A stretch of DNA of 64,000 nucleotides. It comes from Halichondria panicea (lineage: Eukaryota; Porifera; Demospongiae; Suberitida; Halichondriidae). The translations under genes and the position numbers were made by a program. The stretch is from NCBI RefSeq assembly GCF_963675165.1, contig NC_087383.1:4494979-4558978 (forward strand). The letters run 5' to 3'. The first letter of the stretch is position 1. Each line of letters begins with the position of its first letter. The notes under the pieces were generated by a model, which did no database searches, was not told the origin of the DNA, and saw only the letters and a list, made by a program, of their open reading frames with translations. This document shows, in pieces, positions 22,448 to 33,616 of this stretch.

Positions 22448-23462
22448 CAGCGCTACCAGTGCTACTGCTGCTACCGCAGGGTACGGTACTGCCTTCCGTT
22501 ATGGACTTGATGGTAATGCTTGTAACGTTGACTATAATAATTATTACTACTAAAATAATTATATACAGTAGCTATAGGGTTGGTAGAGTATATGCCCGAG
22601 ATATTACCTATCATGCATGAGTATTCTTTTATGCTCAAGTTAACAGTCTATTATTCTTTTCAAATCACCAAATATTCCCACATTATCATGTGGTGTTGCA
22701 CTTAATTGAATTGTGTGTGTATATACAGGGTATAATTATTTAAATTTATGTGCACTTATAATTGTAATTGTATAGATATGATGATCAATCTTTCACCATT
22801 CTGTATTACACATCAGCATTTTTGTGATCAGTGTAACGACCAGCAACATGGAAATCAGTAAAAAGACTGATGTTCCACATTCATATATAATTGCACTGCA
22901 TTCGTTTCTAACTGTAGGTTGTCGATTTGTATACTTGCACAATTATGCGCATAATAGCATATTGGGCAAACTTTTTTGTGTGACTGCATGTGAGTATAAT
23001 GGCATGCAAATCTTTATGAGAACAAAAAGCAGCTGTAGAAATGCAGTACATGAGTGCTGTGTCGGCTGTATAGTAAGCTGTATATATAGTGGTATACATC
23101 TATAAGCATAATGAATCGGTTCATGGATAAAATTTTCCTTAGCATGATTCTAACCCTGAACTACATATATACACACACATACATGCGTACAGCCTTCTTC
23201 ACTGCTCGCTGCAACATATCCGAACAAAGACATTAAAGTTTGTGCATTCTGATGATTCATGGTGACCTGGAAACTTGATAAATGCATTTGTGGCAGCCCA
23301 CCTGTCCCCACCAAAAGACTTCTCTACTTAACGTTGGTTATAATTATCTTATTATTACTTAATTATTAATTATTATTATTACTTCTCATATTTTTCTCAA
23401 GTGGTGTGGCATCCAAACCTATATATAACCAAGGGTGTATAAAGAGATATTCATACGTCTTT
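22448..23462. other. Intergenic, nothing recognised
   Basis: Directly after the hairpin is a short GCTACCAGTGCTACTGCTGC tract like the minisatellite at 20371. The rest is AT-rich with no supportable exon. Confidence 0.4.
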
Positions 23463-24345
23463 CAGGGGCGTAGGCAGGAATTTGAGGAAGGGGGGCTGAG
23501 CTGAAAGGGTACCGGGTATGAAGCACCTGGTTTCTTTTCGGCGACCGGAAACCACACCTCCTAATTAATGACTCATTTCCGAGAATAGTTGTTATACCAG
23601 GAGTGTCTGGTCGATCTTTGATGTTACAATAACTTGTTAATATGCATGAAACAATGCTAATATTTACAGTGCTAACTACATGTACAATGTATATGATAAT
23701 GTAGCTGATCAGTTACTTTGTTGGCTCTTCATCAGTACTCAGGCTGGCAGTACTAGAGGCTAGAGCTTGGCAAACTGGCACTAGAGCTTGGCAAGTTGGC
23801 ACTAGATCTTGGCCTTGACTCACGCTTGAGAAATAATGGTCCAGTTTCTGCGACATAGTTGCTGCTCTCAATCAACCTCTGTGGTAGATTATTGATCAGT
23901 TGCTGCACAGTGCATTGCGCATGTGCAAGAAATACACTGTAAAAAAAAAAGTGTGGTGAGCACACTAAAACCGTCGCATATAGCACACTTTTTCAAAAAA
24001 GCGTGCTATATGCGACGGTTTTAGTGTGTCCACCGCACTTTTTTTCAATCATTTTTTACAGTGTAGTTTATAGCCACACCTGCTTCAATTAAATGGTGCA
24101 TGCTAAATTAATTAATTAAAGAAGCTAGCCAGCTAGCTAACTAGCTTAGTTACACTGAAGAATCAAAGTTACTAGTATAGTATAGAGCTAGCTCTTGGAC
24201 ATGCTGTTTGTCTGCCACTAATCTATACCAGTAATTCCCAGGCTCAGTGAAGACAGTCATCAGAGAAGGTGGGGCTCTTAGTGTGGTTTTTGCAGAGGAA
24301 GGGGGGGCTCTAGCCCCCAAAGCCCTGCCCCTCCCTACGCCCCTG
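23463..24345. mobile_element. hAT-like element with 5-base target duplication
   Basis: Ends CAGGGGCGTAGGCAGG and inverse CCTACGCCCCTG, flanked by TCTTT at 23458-23462 and 24346-24350. No transposase is visible; it carries an M3 MITE at 23935. CAGNGGCG-type ends are common among hAT elements, and 5-base duplications are known for one hAT group; superfamily placement is an inference. Confidence 0.75.
23935..24063. mobile_element. Hairpin MITE M3
   Basis: A 129-base palindrome with CACTGTAAAAAA ends, TA on both sides, and a core GTGTGCTATATGCGACGG-type stem. Same ends as the elements at 45654 and 47330, but a different stem sequence. Confidence 0.85.
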
Positions 24346-24496
24346 TCTTTGCTACAACGCAGGACATATAACTCACCTCGAAAAAAACCCAACGTAAAGC
24401 CACCAAATATATACTACAAAACTGGGATATGAACTACAAAGATAGACTTATCATGTGCTCAAACTAAGTTGAATTACTATTGCAACAATGTTTCAT

Positions 24497-24543
<47 letters not shown>

Positions 24544-25392
24544 TGTTCCCTGTTAGCGGGTGAACAATCCGATACGTAATGTATACTGGCTCGAATTACA
24601 TGTTCTTTGTGATACACAACAGTCAGCTGACAACTTTGACATAACCAAGTACATCAAGTTTGTCACCAAGAATGCTTCAAGTAGAAAAACTCGTTCGATA
24701 ACTTAACAAACTTGTACACAATGTATCGCACTACAATACCAACCGTCACTTCTATTTTAACCATATAGTAAGGCTTTGGAATGCTCGATCTGCCCACTAC
24801 CTAGATCTACCTACTTCGTATCACCTAACTCGTCATGCACTTCACAGAAAACCATGCACTTCGGTCCTCAAATTCAGTCCCTGTAACAGATGTATCGCGA
24901 ACTGCATAAGAACTTACCAGAACTATAGCTAGTGTTGTCAATTTATCCATCTCGATCTTAATTTTGTCCCCATTAAGTATAGGCTCAGGGCATCATGTTA
25001 GTGATGCCTGCACGTCTGTCAGTCACAATTTTCCAAGCCATTTCTTTTATATCATTACCTCACACTGTGACTGTAAAGCTTGAATAATAATAATAAATGT
25101 TGCGTTCCGTCAGTGATGCAAATCGAAGTACTTGGGTTTAGCTACAGCACAAATGATCGAAATGACGGAGGAGCAGCTGAGGAAGCAGTGCATGCATGTA
25201 CATTGTATCCTGTTGGGTCTTGCAAACCTCTTATGAGCTCACTATTGTGTTTTGAAGATTGCAACCTATTGCCAAATTCAACAGGCTAGGTAAATACATG
25301 TCACAATCTGCACAAATTACCTCATCCCAGAGGTATATTTTGTATTTCTATAAATTAATGATCTCTCTAATAATAATAATATAGGTTTACAC
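24346..25392. other. Intergenic, nothing recognised
   Basis: No exon with convincing splice sites or domain content was found on either strand. Confidence 0.4.
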
Positions 25393-26453
25393 TAGCCTCG
25401 ATCCCAGGCCGAGTTTTTGCTTTTATAACGGTTAGGCGAACAACTAGGCCTGGTACTAGTTGTCTGCGCATACGTCAAATTTTCATTGTATTTGTGGTCG
25501 GCAAAAATATTTAATAAATCAATAATCGAAATTTGTACACAGAAAATACACAGAGTGAGTACACACAAAATATGCACATAGGGAGCTGCTTTACAAGGGC
25601 CTGGGGAGTTGCCAGTTGTGGTGCAGCACGATTACAGTGACCCAGGGCAACTTCAAGATGATTGAATGTCTTCAAATTACGTTTCAACGATTTAGCAGGC
25701 TGCTGGACTTCTCTGATTCTAGGCCCCAACTCGTAACTTGAGAAAACGTAGATTCTCTTGATGCCTCTGAGCTACCCAGCAACGCTCGAACGAGCAGGTC
25801 ATACTCCAGTCCTGTAAGTATAGGACAATATTAAAGAAACCAAACACGGTTAAACCCTTACCTTAAACTGTCCAGTCTCGTCCATTAGTATAGCCAAGAG
25901 GAGCACTGTTGGGATAGCTGGATATTAGCCATTGCTCCTGTACAGAGAAGTAGACATTCTAAATACGTGTAGATCTATATTAAATTTCTCGTATTTTAAA
26001 CAGGTTATAGTGTCATTGTCGACGAGCTGATGATGGCAGCACCAAGTTCTCTAGCTCACACTCTTCACTTGATCCACCATATTAATGATGAAACTATAGT
26101 CTACCTAGATCTTGCCAAACATGATGATAGCACAGGGCCCACACAAAAATGTCTGACCTTAACAAGCTTGACAAAGCTTTATACCTCTTCCCTTGTTGTT
26201 CAGTCTTCAGAATAATGTTTTCTAAGCTTCAGAGAAGAGAGAAGCTTCAGCTAAGAGCCATTCCAATAATGATAAAACGGGAACTGACTTCTAGTACACG
26301 ATAGTACACGAATATAAATGTCACAAAAGTGAACGAGAATATCCATTAGTCAGAATCTGACTAACGATTGACGCATGCGCAGACAACTAGTACCAGGCCT
26401 AGTTGTTCGCCTAACCGTTATAAAAGCGAAAACTCGGCCTGGGATCAAGGCTA
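25393..26453. mobile_element. Mutator-like element, 1061 bases, 9-base target duplication
   Basis: Starts TAGCCTCGATCCCAGGCCGA and ends in the inverse (one mismatch near the tip); the inverted repeats extend about 85 bases. GGTTTACAC flanks it exactly at 25384-25392 and 26454-26462. The interior has no recognisable transposase. About 25560-25830 on the minus strand has coding-like stretches in shifting frames (for example LGPRIREVQQPAKSLKRNLK), possibly a captured gene fragment. The part around 26110-26370 also occurs, diverged, at about 49100-49370 and 63300-63560. Confidence 0.88.
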
Positions 26454-26639
26454 GGTTTACACAAGCTCCAATACAGAGATGCAGTAGTGTCTTATGTTCG
26501 TGAAGATTGTGACCTGGGGCGGAATTACCATGCATATAATTATGTGTGTGACGTTCATGCATATTAATTAGTGCATGCATAATTATGTTTATATGTCTTC
26601 ATGACATAATTAAAACCTAATTGCATGCACAAAGCATTG

Positions 26640-27545
26640 AAGCATGACTGGAGGGACTGTAAATTTAAAGGAGACTGCACAACGTCGTTTCAGGATTTGC
26701 GTTAACACAAATCCTGAAACTGCATCCACGGGGGAACAGCAACATATTGAGCCATAGTAAGCTGGTTCAGTCACTCTATACATACCCTGAAGCTATGGCT
26801 GGAAATAAAAGGACTGTAAATATAAAGGAGACTGCACAATGTAGTTTCAGGATTTGCGTTAACACAAATCCTGAAACTTTATCTGATAGTCTAAATTACA
26901 CTCTATACGGGATATGAAGAAAACATTGACTAATTTCAGGATTTATGTCAACACAAATCCTGAAACTTCATCCACGGGATAACAGCAACACATTGAGCCA
27001 CAGTAAGCTGGTTCAGTCACTCTGTACATACCCTGAAGAAGCTATGGCTGGATATAGAAGGACTGTAAATGTAAAGGAGACTGCACAATGTAGTTTCAGG
27101 ATTTGCGTTAATTAACACAAATCCTGAAACTTCATCCACGGGATAACAGCAACATATTCAGCCACAGTAAGCTGGTTCAGTTACTCTGTATATACCCTGA
27201 AGCTATAGCTAGAAATAGAAGGACTGTAAATATAAAGGAGACTGCACAATGTAGTTTCAGGATTTGCGTTAACACAAATCCTGAAACTTCATCCACGGGA
27301 TAACAGCAACATATTGAGCCACAGTAAGCTGGCTCAGTCACTCTATACATACCCTGAAGCTATAGCTGGAAAGAGACGGGCTGTAAATTTAACGGAGAGT
27401 GCACAGACTCGTTTCAGAATTTGCGTCAACCATGCATTCAGGCTAAACACAAATCCTGAACCTCTGATCTGTCTCACAGGATAACAGCAACACACATTGA
27501 GCCACACTATACGGTTACCCACAGTAAGCTAACCCAGTCACTCTC
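26640..27545. repeat. Tandem array of ~155-base palindrome-bearing units
   Basis: Five to six units, each with GGACTGTAAAT, AAAGGAGACTGCACAA, a 34-base perfect or near-perfect palindrome centred on GTTAAC (arms TTTCAGGATTTGCG), then CAACATATTGAGCCACAGTA and ACATACCCTGAAG. Palindromes are near 26687, 26849, 26934, 27092 and 27256, with a decayed one near 27411. No coding potential. Confidence 0.88.
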
Positions 27546-28229
27546 TACACACTCTAAATATATAAAAAGTCTACCTGGGAAATAATAGAAAGCATATTGT
27601 GAATGTAACAAAGAGAGCAGTGGGTCTGCACAAACTCGATTGAAAATGACATGAAAAGGATGGATGGCCGGATACAGTGAGCCACAGTACCCTGCACAGT
27701 ACCTTAGCTAGACTAAAGATAATAAGCTTATCTATAGACTATTATACTCTGTTGTCAGTGGTATTGACTCATCTTCACTCAAGATTTATAGTTGTACTAC
27801 TACAGTTTGTGCAAGTGCACAATAATTTTCCTTTGCGCATTTTAACAATGGAATGTATGGCCACACCCATAATGCTCTTCATTTTCTATTTTTTAGGCAT
27901 TTCGGATTTTCAGATTTATGGCACAACACGCGCATATACTCATGATGATAGGGAGTCATTCACTCCTGGGGGAGTCCTCCACACCTTAGGCAGGAATGAC
28001 GGGGGGGGGGGGGGGGGGTCACTCCCACCCAAGATAGACTTTAATTTGGGCTGCCCACTTTTGATTTTACTGGCAGCTATAGCTAGCCTCAGCTACATAC
28101 AAGTCCTGGACTTCGCTTTAGAATCCATTTTTACTGATCACATGGTGGCAGATCTCTGCGCTCTGCGCATGCGAAGACTGGTTAAAAGTTCATGTTGCAA
28201 GAACTCTGCAAAACCCTGTAACACAAGTT
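27546..28229. other. Intergenic with GACTCC-type repeat and poly-G
   Basis: A 184-codon frame at 27677-28231 is open but runs through the poly-G tract and repeat sequence and has no domain or splice support, so I do not call it a gene. Confidence 0.5.
28001..28018. repeat. 18-base poly-G run
   Basis: Eighteen consecutive G inside a GGAATGAC...GTCACTCC context that is otherwise part of the GAGTGACTCC repeat family. Confidence 0.95.
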
Positions 28230-28437
28230 AGTTATGCCTCCTCGGTGCGCATGCGAAAGCGAGGTATACAATAGTGTGTCTGTGTGTGTAGACTGCTACA
28301 GCTTCTCAAGGATCAATGAAGTGCAAGTAAGAGTTTCTATATAGGCTTTTAGTCATGTTTACTTGGATTTGAATTTGTGGATTTGCAAAATAATGCTTCG
28401 TTCTCGAGTTATGCGTAGTTTTGCTTACTGTGCAACT
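28230..28437 (+). repeat. Dispersed repeat R1, short copy
   Basis: Starts TTATGCCTCCTCGGTGCGCA and follows the 945-1440 copy to about GTTTTGCTTACT, with a much shorter GT tract. Confidence 0.8.
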
Positions 28438-28549
28438 CACTCATATTTAAAGGTCTATATACCTATTTTAGCAGTTAGGCCAGGCAAAGTAGATTAGTAG
28501 TTTCTCATCACATGGTTTTTAAAAATTGATGAGGCCATGAGATCATTAT

Positions 28550-28655
28550 CAGAGGAGGTCCGACTGGCGCGGTGCAGCTCAAGTATAATTAGCCTTTGAT
28601 TACTCTCATGCGACGTGAGCGGGGCGTGGGCGGATAATTATTGCTCATTAAAGGT
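28550..28655. mobile_element. Hairpin MITE M4, right arm missing
   Basis: CAGAGGAGGTCCGAC start and left arm as in 14226, plus the loop, ending at about TTGCTCATTAAAGG where the right arm should begin. The adjoining gene (28648-30199, minus) takes its stop codon from this element. Confidence 0.75.
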
Positions 28656-30199
28656 CCTCTACTGGCTCATCTGATTGCTCAGGTTGCACGTCCTCTACAA
28701 ACTCACTGCACATATATACATGTAGCAAAATTATAAATTATATGTAAAATAAATTATGTAGATTGCACATAAAATATATTATATGCAGTACCTGAGGTCA
28801 ACTTTTCTCTGCTGCTCGTAATTCTCCCATATTTCTCCGGCAAAGTTAAACGATTTTTCCACCAGCACTCTTATGCGAGTCCTACGATCCGGTCTTCTCA
28901 TGTCCTGAACCAGTCGTTCACTTGTACACTCTCTACGTACATTCTCGTTCTGAAGTAAACAAATGAATGAATGTACAGTCACACATACATTATTATCCAG
29001 CATAATGTACCCAGTCCATAATAGCAAGGTTCATTCTCATGTTGAATGTAGCTTCCCTGAAGTGTACACGTTTTGAGATGTATGTGAGCAGCTGGTGATT
29101 GAAAGACTCCACCCAGAATGTGTCTCGACACTGTAAAAACAACATCATAGGAATGTTAATAATAATTAGAAAAAAACCTCACTCGACAATATGATTCGGC
29201 ATTCTTGTAAATAAGGGTATCTTTTAGTGCTGACGTGAATGACTCGATTGCAAGAGGATCCTCTACAGAGTACAGACAACTTATTATCTATCATACACAC
29301 TCACCTGATAACCTGATAATGTTTAACGATATTCAGAATGTTCTTTCTTAGATTGTCTGCTGACTGCTCACAGTTCTTCATACAGTAGTACAAGTTAACT
29401 TTCATACTTTTACCTATTAACGAATATTTTTATGTTACTGAGCACTTTTATAATCAAAGCTTACGTTTGTCAGATAACTCTGGAAACCACGTCTTTCCTT
29501 GAGCCTTTTTAGTCCCAATTGCTACTTTCTTCATCTTCTTCGCTACATTCTTAGTGCCTGAAAATACGCGGACACGGTAATACTTGAGATTTGAGATTCT
29601 ACTTCTACACACTTACCATGCCATGTGTCGTACGAGTTTGTAAGGTTGAGATCATCAGTGACAAATCTCTTGACTACAGGCTGATTATCATGTGCTACTT
29701 CAACAATATTGAGACCTGAGACATAATATCCACAACAAATAAACACAACCTCATAATGTTGATGCTTGAACATACCTTTATCTATGACTTCCGGAAGAAC
29801 TATCTTAGTACACGCTACTTCTCGAGTCTGAGCACAGATGTGTTCTTTCCTGGAAACAGTCGAACACCCAACAATTCTTTTCGTACTAGAAAAAGATAAT
29901 TTTTATATGATAAACGACAGCAGCGCACTTGTAGATAATGAAAATAATTAGTTTACCTTCCCGAGAGGCAGGGAACAGTCGTGTTATAAGCATTTGCTGT
30001 TGAGTCGTGGCGAGCATCTGTTATTACCCACTATTGATAAAGTCATTAATGAAAAACAAAAACAAAACTAGCACATAAGAATTAATTACCTCACCGTCCT
30101 GCGAGTAACCAGGCAATGCCTTCACTTCGTCAATCGCTCTCAACATGGATGCCTTGGCACAAGCGTTCACGACGTCTAAGTATCCACCTTTCTTGTACA
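28648..30199 (-). CDS. Transposase-like uncharacterised family gene, 10 exons, 5' end not found
   Basis: Ten exons join in frame on the minus strand: 30090-30199, 29957-30030, 29776-29885, 29617-29715, 29465-29557, 29313-29413, 29183-29260, 29011-29130, 28792-28949 and 28648-28705; introns are about 50-90 bases with GT/AG. They give about 333 residues with VITDARHDSTANAY, VAHDNQPVVKRFVTDD, YDTWHGTKNVAKKMKK, CRDTFWVESFNHQLL and MRMNLAIMDWNENVRRE. I recall this pattern from an uncharacterised animal family with a transposase-like look (acidic D/H residues, then a conserved E/SFN...L segment), often several hundred residues longer at the N-terminus. No start codon or upstream exon was found, so the gene may be 5' truncated. 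The stop codon lies in an M4 MITE. The exon 29183 donor is less certain, because TGTCGA occurs at both borders. Confidence 0.72.
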
Positions 30200-31361
30200 C
30201 TGTAACGTCACAGTAAGAGTACAGTTATAACATAGCATAAACTCAAAAAATCAATGCCTAACACATTTGCTACTAAAAATTTACAAAATTCTGTGTATCT
30301 CAGAACCTACTAACAATTAAGCCTGCACTTCCGCTGGAGCTCAAAAGTTGCACAAGATAATGAAGTACTTGCACAAGTCAACAAATTTCAGATCTTAACT
30401 CAAACATATAACACATATTCTAGCAGCCATTTTGGAATGATGATGTCATACGATGTAACAGGTGGTGGTCCACTGGAAGCGCCAATAGTTGAACTTTAGG
30501 TGCCTGCACTCAAATTGATCCGATCATATTTAGTTTAGAAGATATACACAAAAACGTAAAAAAACAAAAGTTCTACTCTCTTTGTCTATTACAGTAGTGT
30601 CTTTTAAAAGCTACGATAAAAGCTCGACAAGCTGCACTGCAGTGCAGACTATACTCGACAAGTAAATACAGAGTGCAAGAGAACCTCTGCAAAATATTTA
30701 CTGTCACATTGATGCCGCACCCACCGAAAATGACGTCAAAAGGGCGTAATCCAAAATTTTCTCGCGCTACTGCGCAAAAATTAATGCTCAGCACCTACCT
30801 ACCACTTTTTCTAGATCCGCCACTGGACTGGGTCAGCCTGGGTGTTAATTATAAACCACTCCCTAATATACAGTGGGTGTGGCTCAATAATTTAGGCCAC
30901 ACCTAAAAAATAATGAATAATGAATTTTTTGGGGGGAAGGCTAAAAGTGATGAGGAGGCTGATGATCGTACATGAGAAACTAGTTTGCCTGGCCTTATAA
31001 CCACCATGCACGCTTACACGTTTTAGCAATACAAGACTATAAATAGCTGTTCGCCTAAATTTTACTGGAATGTCCCTTTTTACTGGGTGTGGTCAGTCAT
31101 TAGCATGCAAGTACTACACGTGGCTCACAGACTGGGCGTTTTATGAACAAGATTATGTCTCGAGAAAACACAACTTTCTTATTTTGAGCAAGTTACCCAG
31201 CAAAATAGCCTCGTTTATAAGGCGTAACGCGGATAGTTTTCAAGGTTTTACTACAGATTCAATGTAAAAGGATCACGTGAACTGCTTCTGTTCCCTCTTA
31301 TTCTTCTATCTATGGATCTATCCATTAATTTTAGACTTGAACTTTTGGCATCAATCGTTTT
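30200..31361. other. Upstream of the ten-exon gene, no exon found
   Basis: Should hold the missing 5' exons if the gene is complete, but none fits. About 30800-30835 has a GGATCCGCCACTGG-like transposon end (read as TAGATCCGCCACTGG). From 31315 the end of an R1 repeat begins. Confidence 0.4.
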
Positions 31362-31767
31362 CAGGGGCGGATCCAGGAATTTTTAAAAGGAGGAGCAGTT
31401 TGAAGAACATTTTTACTAAAAAAAGGTCAACAGTTTTTTTAAAGCTCAATCAATGTAGCTTTTCTGATCATGGATTGATTGATGACAGTATGACATACAT
31501 AGTAGCAAGAGATAGCAGAAATGGATGGAATCATCTTGCTCTTCAGCTTCAAAAGTCTACAACTTGAAACTCGTCTTACTATATTACTCTTGTCCTGGAC
31601 GGGGAAACAGAGTCGCCTTCCAGCGACTCCAATGGTCTGATGCTTAGCTAATGGTGGTCTTACTATATACGTGTGTGTGTGTGTGTGTGGAGAAACCCCT
31701 ACCCTACTAGTGTCTTTGGATATCTTTCTCGGAACTGAGTACTCGTTGGGCTGCCAGTGACACTTAA

Positions 31768-32022
31768 CTTGTGAGAGGCCTGGGTGGAAGTGCCCTTCTC
31801 TTCTCATAGCTAGCCTTGGCTAAAACTATAAATGACTCTGCTGACAGAAAGTTTCTGTTGCAAAGCCTGCAAATATGGTAGGAGAGACCATCCTCTGGAG
31901 TTATTAGAATGTGTGATTCTACTGAGCCTCTCTGTAAGATCTGAGGAAGGGCATCCTTTGGGGAACACTGCAATGCAATGAAAAGACAAGAACCTGCAGG
32001 ATAAAGATTCAGCGGTAGCCAT
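31768..32022 (-). pseudogene. zf-AD-like zinc-finger fragment in a transposon
   Basis: From ATG 32020-32022 the frame gives a CRFLSFHC-type Cys pair and SDLTERLSRITH. After a one-base shift near 31905-31915 it continues TPEDGLSYHICRLCNRNFL and a basic tail. Spacing and flanking residues resemble the N-terminal domain of the gene at 40504 (CRLC ... KLSDRLSTL ... LPQYICRKCKEAFL). The zf-AD fold binds one zinc through two Cys pairs and usually mediates dimerisation of transcription factors. The first Cys pair has wider than normal spacing. The fragment lies wholly inside a non-autonomous element and is not expected to work. Confidence 0.6.
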
Positions 32023-32170
32023 CTCTAGCTCTCTGTTGTTTTCCTACGAACCATGCGGTATAACGTATTCTCATTCTGTTTATTTTCCGTTTCAATAAAT
32101 TTAGTGCATGTGCACTAACACCCCTGCAATGAACACCAGGCCATATTTTAATCGGCGTGGATTCGAGGCT

Positions 32171-32309
32171 AGGCGCGGTGCAGCTCAAGTAATTAGCCTT
32201 TGATTGAGCAATAATTATCCACCCACGCCCCGCCCACATCGTATGTTTTTGCTGAAAGTAATCAGGGGCTAATTACTTGAGCTGCACCGCGCCTGTCGTA
32301 CCTCCTCTG
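32171..32309. mobile_element. Hairpin MITE M4, inverted copy
   Basis: GGCGCGGTGCAGCTCAAGTA arm and its inverse, with the loop in opposite order to 14226; the left tip is missing. Nested in the hAT-like element 31362-32325. Confidence 0.8.
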
Positions 32310-32899
32310 ACTGGATCCGCCACTGGTTTTTAACAACAATCATAGTCCATCATTACCCACCTTTGAGTTTCCCTATGACTCTGGATTCCGGATTTCAGCC
32401 TGCATGCAGCAAAATTCAAAATGTTCATCGTGATATAATGTGTGTATATGTGTATATTAAATTCATTATAGATAACACTCTAATACTTTTGAGCGAAAGC
32501 AAAAACATGGCGAGAGGCATTATTAGCACAGCGCCAGCTTGAACACTAGTTATTATATCAAGCATAATCTACCAACCCTATATATGTATCTAGCTCAGAG
32601 CAGCTATGTGCATCAGATTGCTTGCCAATATAATTGTGCTCATGCATCGATCCTGTACAATCATATGAATACTGCCTGTCCCAAGGTATTTTACACACAT
32701 ATCTATATACATGCAGTATAATTATAGTAATATCTATGGTAGATCTATACTTTAACTCAAAATAATGTTTAAGAATTCAATATACAACAAAACAGATTCT
32801 ATACTCCAGCTATAGTTGTATTCGGTATATACACTATATTTCCCAGTCACTTAATACAGCTATATATATTCTACAGCAGTACGCATGTTCTTTACTTCT

Positions 32900-33616
32900 T
32901 TAGTTGTTTGAACACGTTTGGATATTTCCCACGTTAATCATCGCACAATTGGCTAGTATGTTAAGCGTCAGTGTGATTGGAGCAGTTGTTCCAGTTGAAG
33001 CTATGGGGATGGGAATGGGGAATGGGATTCCACCTGAACACGGTGAACCTGAACCTCCATATACCTCCACACAAAAACCACCACCTGCATATGTATGAAT
33101 AAACATAATGATTATAATTATGGAGAGCTTATTATAATTATTGCTTGTAATTTACTGCATGCATTAAATATATAAGGTTCATTTACCGCTAACAGTGCAA
33201 ACATCAATATCAGCCACGGTATTTCCTGCTGGTACTTGGACTCTCACTTGTGTACAGCCTGACGATATTCCACAGTTGACCAAAACATTTACAGCATTTG
33301 CAATGCCTGGAATCCAACCTAGTGCCGGCTGCAATATGGAATTTACAATATTTCCAGCAGTATCACAGTCCTGGATAGTTAGGAAAGACGCTGCTTGACT
33401 AATGCGGGCTCTACCCCTGTCTTCATGGGTAATTCTTGATTCTTTCACTGCATTGGACGAATCTTTTAAAGCTTGCAATACCAATGCTTGTGTTAGGGCT
33501 TCTTTGTTGTTCTGGCTCATCTGAATTGCCTTCAGCACATCTATCGCAAGTGATCCATTCACCAACTGTTGTGAGCATAAAGCCACTAACACCAGGAGGA
33601 AAGCGAATATCTTCAT
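32900..33616 (-). CDS. Small secreted Cys-rich protein, copy B
   Basis: Exons 33187-33616 and 32900-33084 (minus), intron 102 bases. The predicted protein is identical to copies A and C. TATA box at 33689-33695. It faces copy C (head-to-head) across the palindrome centre. Confidence 0.85.

Larger units (their letters stand above)
31362..32325. mobile_element. hAT-like element inside an R1 repeat, with zf-AD fragment
   Basis: Ends CAGGGGCGGATCCAGG and inverse CTGGATCCGCCACTG, flanked by GTTTT at 31357-31361 and 32326-32330. The flanks are the two halves of one R1 repeat whose uninterrupted form at about 1340-1375 has a single GTTTT, so the insertion is directly visible. Cargo: a broken zf-AD fragment (31768-32022, minus) and an M4 hairpin (32171-32309). 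Confidence 0.88.

Noticed and set aside
26640-27545. CRISPR-like regular palindromic repeats
   Set aside because: Units are ~155 bases with no unique spacers, in a eukaryotic context; this is a tandem satellite with dyads.
27677-28231. 184-codon open frame
   Set aside because: Passes through an 18-G run and dispersed repeat sequence; no domain, no splice support.
32089-32110. AATAAATT motif near 32094 as a polyadenylation signal for the zf-AD fragment
   Set aside because: Lies upstream of the fragment relative to its minus-strand orientation and inside transposon sequence.
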